Shown here: piece by piece, positions 32,967-33,399 of the stretch | Layout of the letters: each line of letters begins with the position of its first letter | How positions within the stretch are numbered: the first letter of the stretch is position 1 | Assembly (NCBI GenBank): GCA_030432405.1 | Contig: JAUIHG010000015.1 | Coordinates: forward strand, 1 to 33,399 | Direction of reading: 5' to 3' | Source of the DNA: Bacteroidia bacterium | GTDB lineage: Bacteria > Bacteroidota > Bacteroidia > Chitinophagales > BACL12 | DNA: 33,399 bases | Made by a program: the position numbers and the translations under genes | The notes under the pieces: generated by a model | What the model saw: only the letters and a program-made list of their open reading frames with translations | Told to the model about the DNA's origin: nothing | The model's database searches: none

Positions 32967-33399
32967 ATGGCCTCCTGCACCGTGCGCACGCTCCTGCTTT
33001 TGGTACTGGTTCTGGCATCGGGCCGCCTGGCCCTGGGTGCGGTAGGCCCCGGCCAGAGTGGGCCCACGGCGGCGGCAGGGCCTTCGCCCGTACGGGCGGA
33101 TCAACCGGTCCCGGAAGGCGACTTTTTCAGCCTTTGCCTGCCGCTCAAACGGGCGGGCAACCTGTTTCTGGTGGAGGCCCGGGTGGACTCGGTGGTCGGC
33201 AATTTCATTTTGGATTTTGGCGCGCCCTACCTGGTGCTCAACAAAACCTATTTCCGCCACTACCCTACCAAGGGCGGCACCTACGCGGCTGGCGTGGGTG
33301 GCGCAGCGGCCCGTGTGGACCGCACTACCGTGGAGCGGCTTGAGCTGGAGATCCTTTACTACCAAAACGTGCCCGCAGACCTGGCGGATCTGGGCGGCA
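32967..33399 (+). CDS. Retropepsin-like aspartyl protease domain protein, partial
   Basis: The gene runs off the window after 144 codons. From the ATG at 32967 it encodes a signal peptide (TVRTLLLLVLVLASGRLALG) and then a beta-rich region with LVEARVDSVVGNFILDFGAP and YLVLNKTYF. This fits the N-terminal half of pepsin-like retroviral-type (RVP/Asp_protease_2) domains. In those the catalytic triplet is DTG or DSG; here it is DFG at Asp83, so the Thr/Ser that stabilises the active site is replaced by Phe. It may be a non-catalytic member. A GTTAA-type repeat lies upstream. The remainder of the protein is not visible. Confidence 0.65.
   Translation, partial: MASCTVRTLLLLVLVLASGRLALGAVGPGQSGPTAAAGPSPVRADQPVPEGDFFSLCLPLKRAGNLFLVEARVDSVVGNFILDFGAPYLVLNKTYFRHYPTKGGTYAAGVGGAAARVDRTTVERLELEILYYQNVPADLADLGG

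Noticed and set aside
32979-32999. A GTGCGCACGCTCCTGCTTTT stretch resembling the complement of the tandem-array core
   Set aside because: Similarity is limited to about 15 bases, the CGTACG palindrome is missing, and the stretch encodes the signal peptide of the protease-like protein. Chance is the simpler explanation.
1-33399. CRISPR array, tRNA or rRNA genes, insertion sequence or prophage
   Set aside because: I found no direct-repeat/spacer pattern, no cloverleaf with a TTCRANNC arm, no rRNA core sequence, and no transposase or phage protein. The 928-1732 array has long irregular units, unlike CRISPR.

Overview
The window looks like high-GC DNA from a free-living member of the Bacteroidota, possibly near the Saprospiria/Chitinophagia. 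Supporting signs are a type IX secretion (T9SS, Por) sorting tail, a CarboxypepD_reg/VWA/DUF3520 protein, an RprX/RprY-like two-component pair, a long Ala/Lys/Pro-rich IF-2, few visible Shine-Dalgarno sequences, and many lipoprotein-free secreted proteins. A complete HMG-CoA reductase suggests isoprenoid synthesis through mevalonate. Gene names rest on motifs read by eye; no database search was possible.

Layout. (1) 1-925 is an AT-rich island with one orphan minus-strand ORF. The ORF ends inside a long imperfect palindrome shaped like an integron attC site. (2) 926-1732 is a non-coding tandem array with a 350-bp unit, built from seven GGAGCGTAC...CGTACGTGA modules. (3) 1733-6554 is the conserved minus-strand rimP-nusA-infB operon, with a terminator-like hairpin in its leader. 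(4) 6898-9434 is a histidine kinase/response regulator operon, followed by a VWA protein (9637-11793) and a TraB/GumN-like secreted protein with a duplicated C-terminal module (12222-14330). (5) 14429-16066 holds an alpha/beta hydrolase divergent from a His-rich secreted protein. (6) 16067-16593 has no convincing gene but carries a promoter-like repeat, an 18-bp palindrome and two intrinsic terminators, so it may encode a small RNA. (7) 16594-23190 holds an FG-GAP secreted protein, a GDxDTY-motif secreted protein, a MORN-like protein, a structured-RNA candidate and a membrane metallophosphoesterase. (8) 23373-31302 holds HMG-CoA reductase, a DUF2975/XRE pair under an inverted-repeat operator, an UPF0718-type permease, a COG3541 nucleotidyltransferase, a gamma-carbonic anhydrase, an M42 peptidase, a tail-only T9SS protein and a metallo-beta-lactamase-fold enzyme. 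(9) 31553 to the end holds a DUF2059-like secreted protein and the start of a retropepsin-like protein.

Two sequence-level signals cut across the genes. First, GTTAA-N5-GTTAA direct repeats with a 10-bp period sit in four intergenic regions, including the one in front of the two-component operon. They resemble a CpxR/OmpR-family box and suggest a small regulon that includes the kinase/regulator genes themselves. Second, a short palindromic word, TTCGCC-N3..5-GGCGAA, and its half-site CCGGCGAA recur far more often than base composition predicts, inside and between genes. This suggests a genome-wide signature word whose function is unknown.
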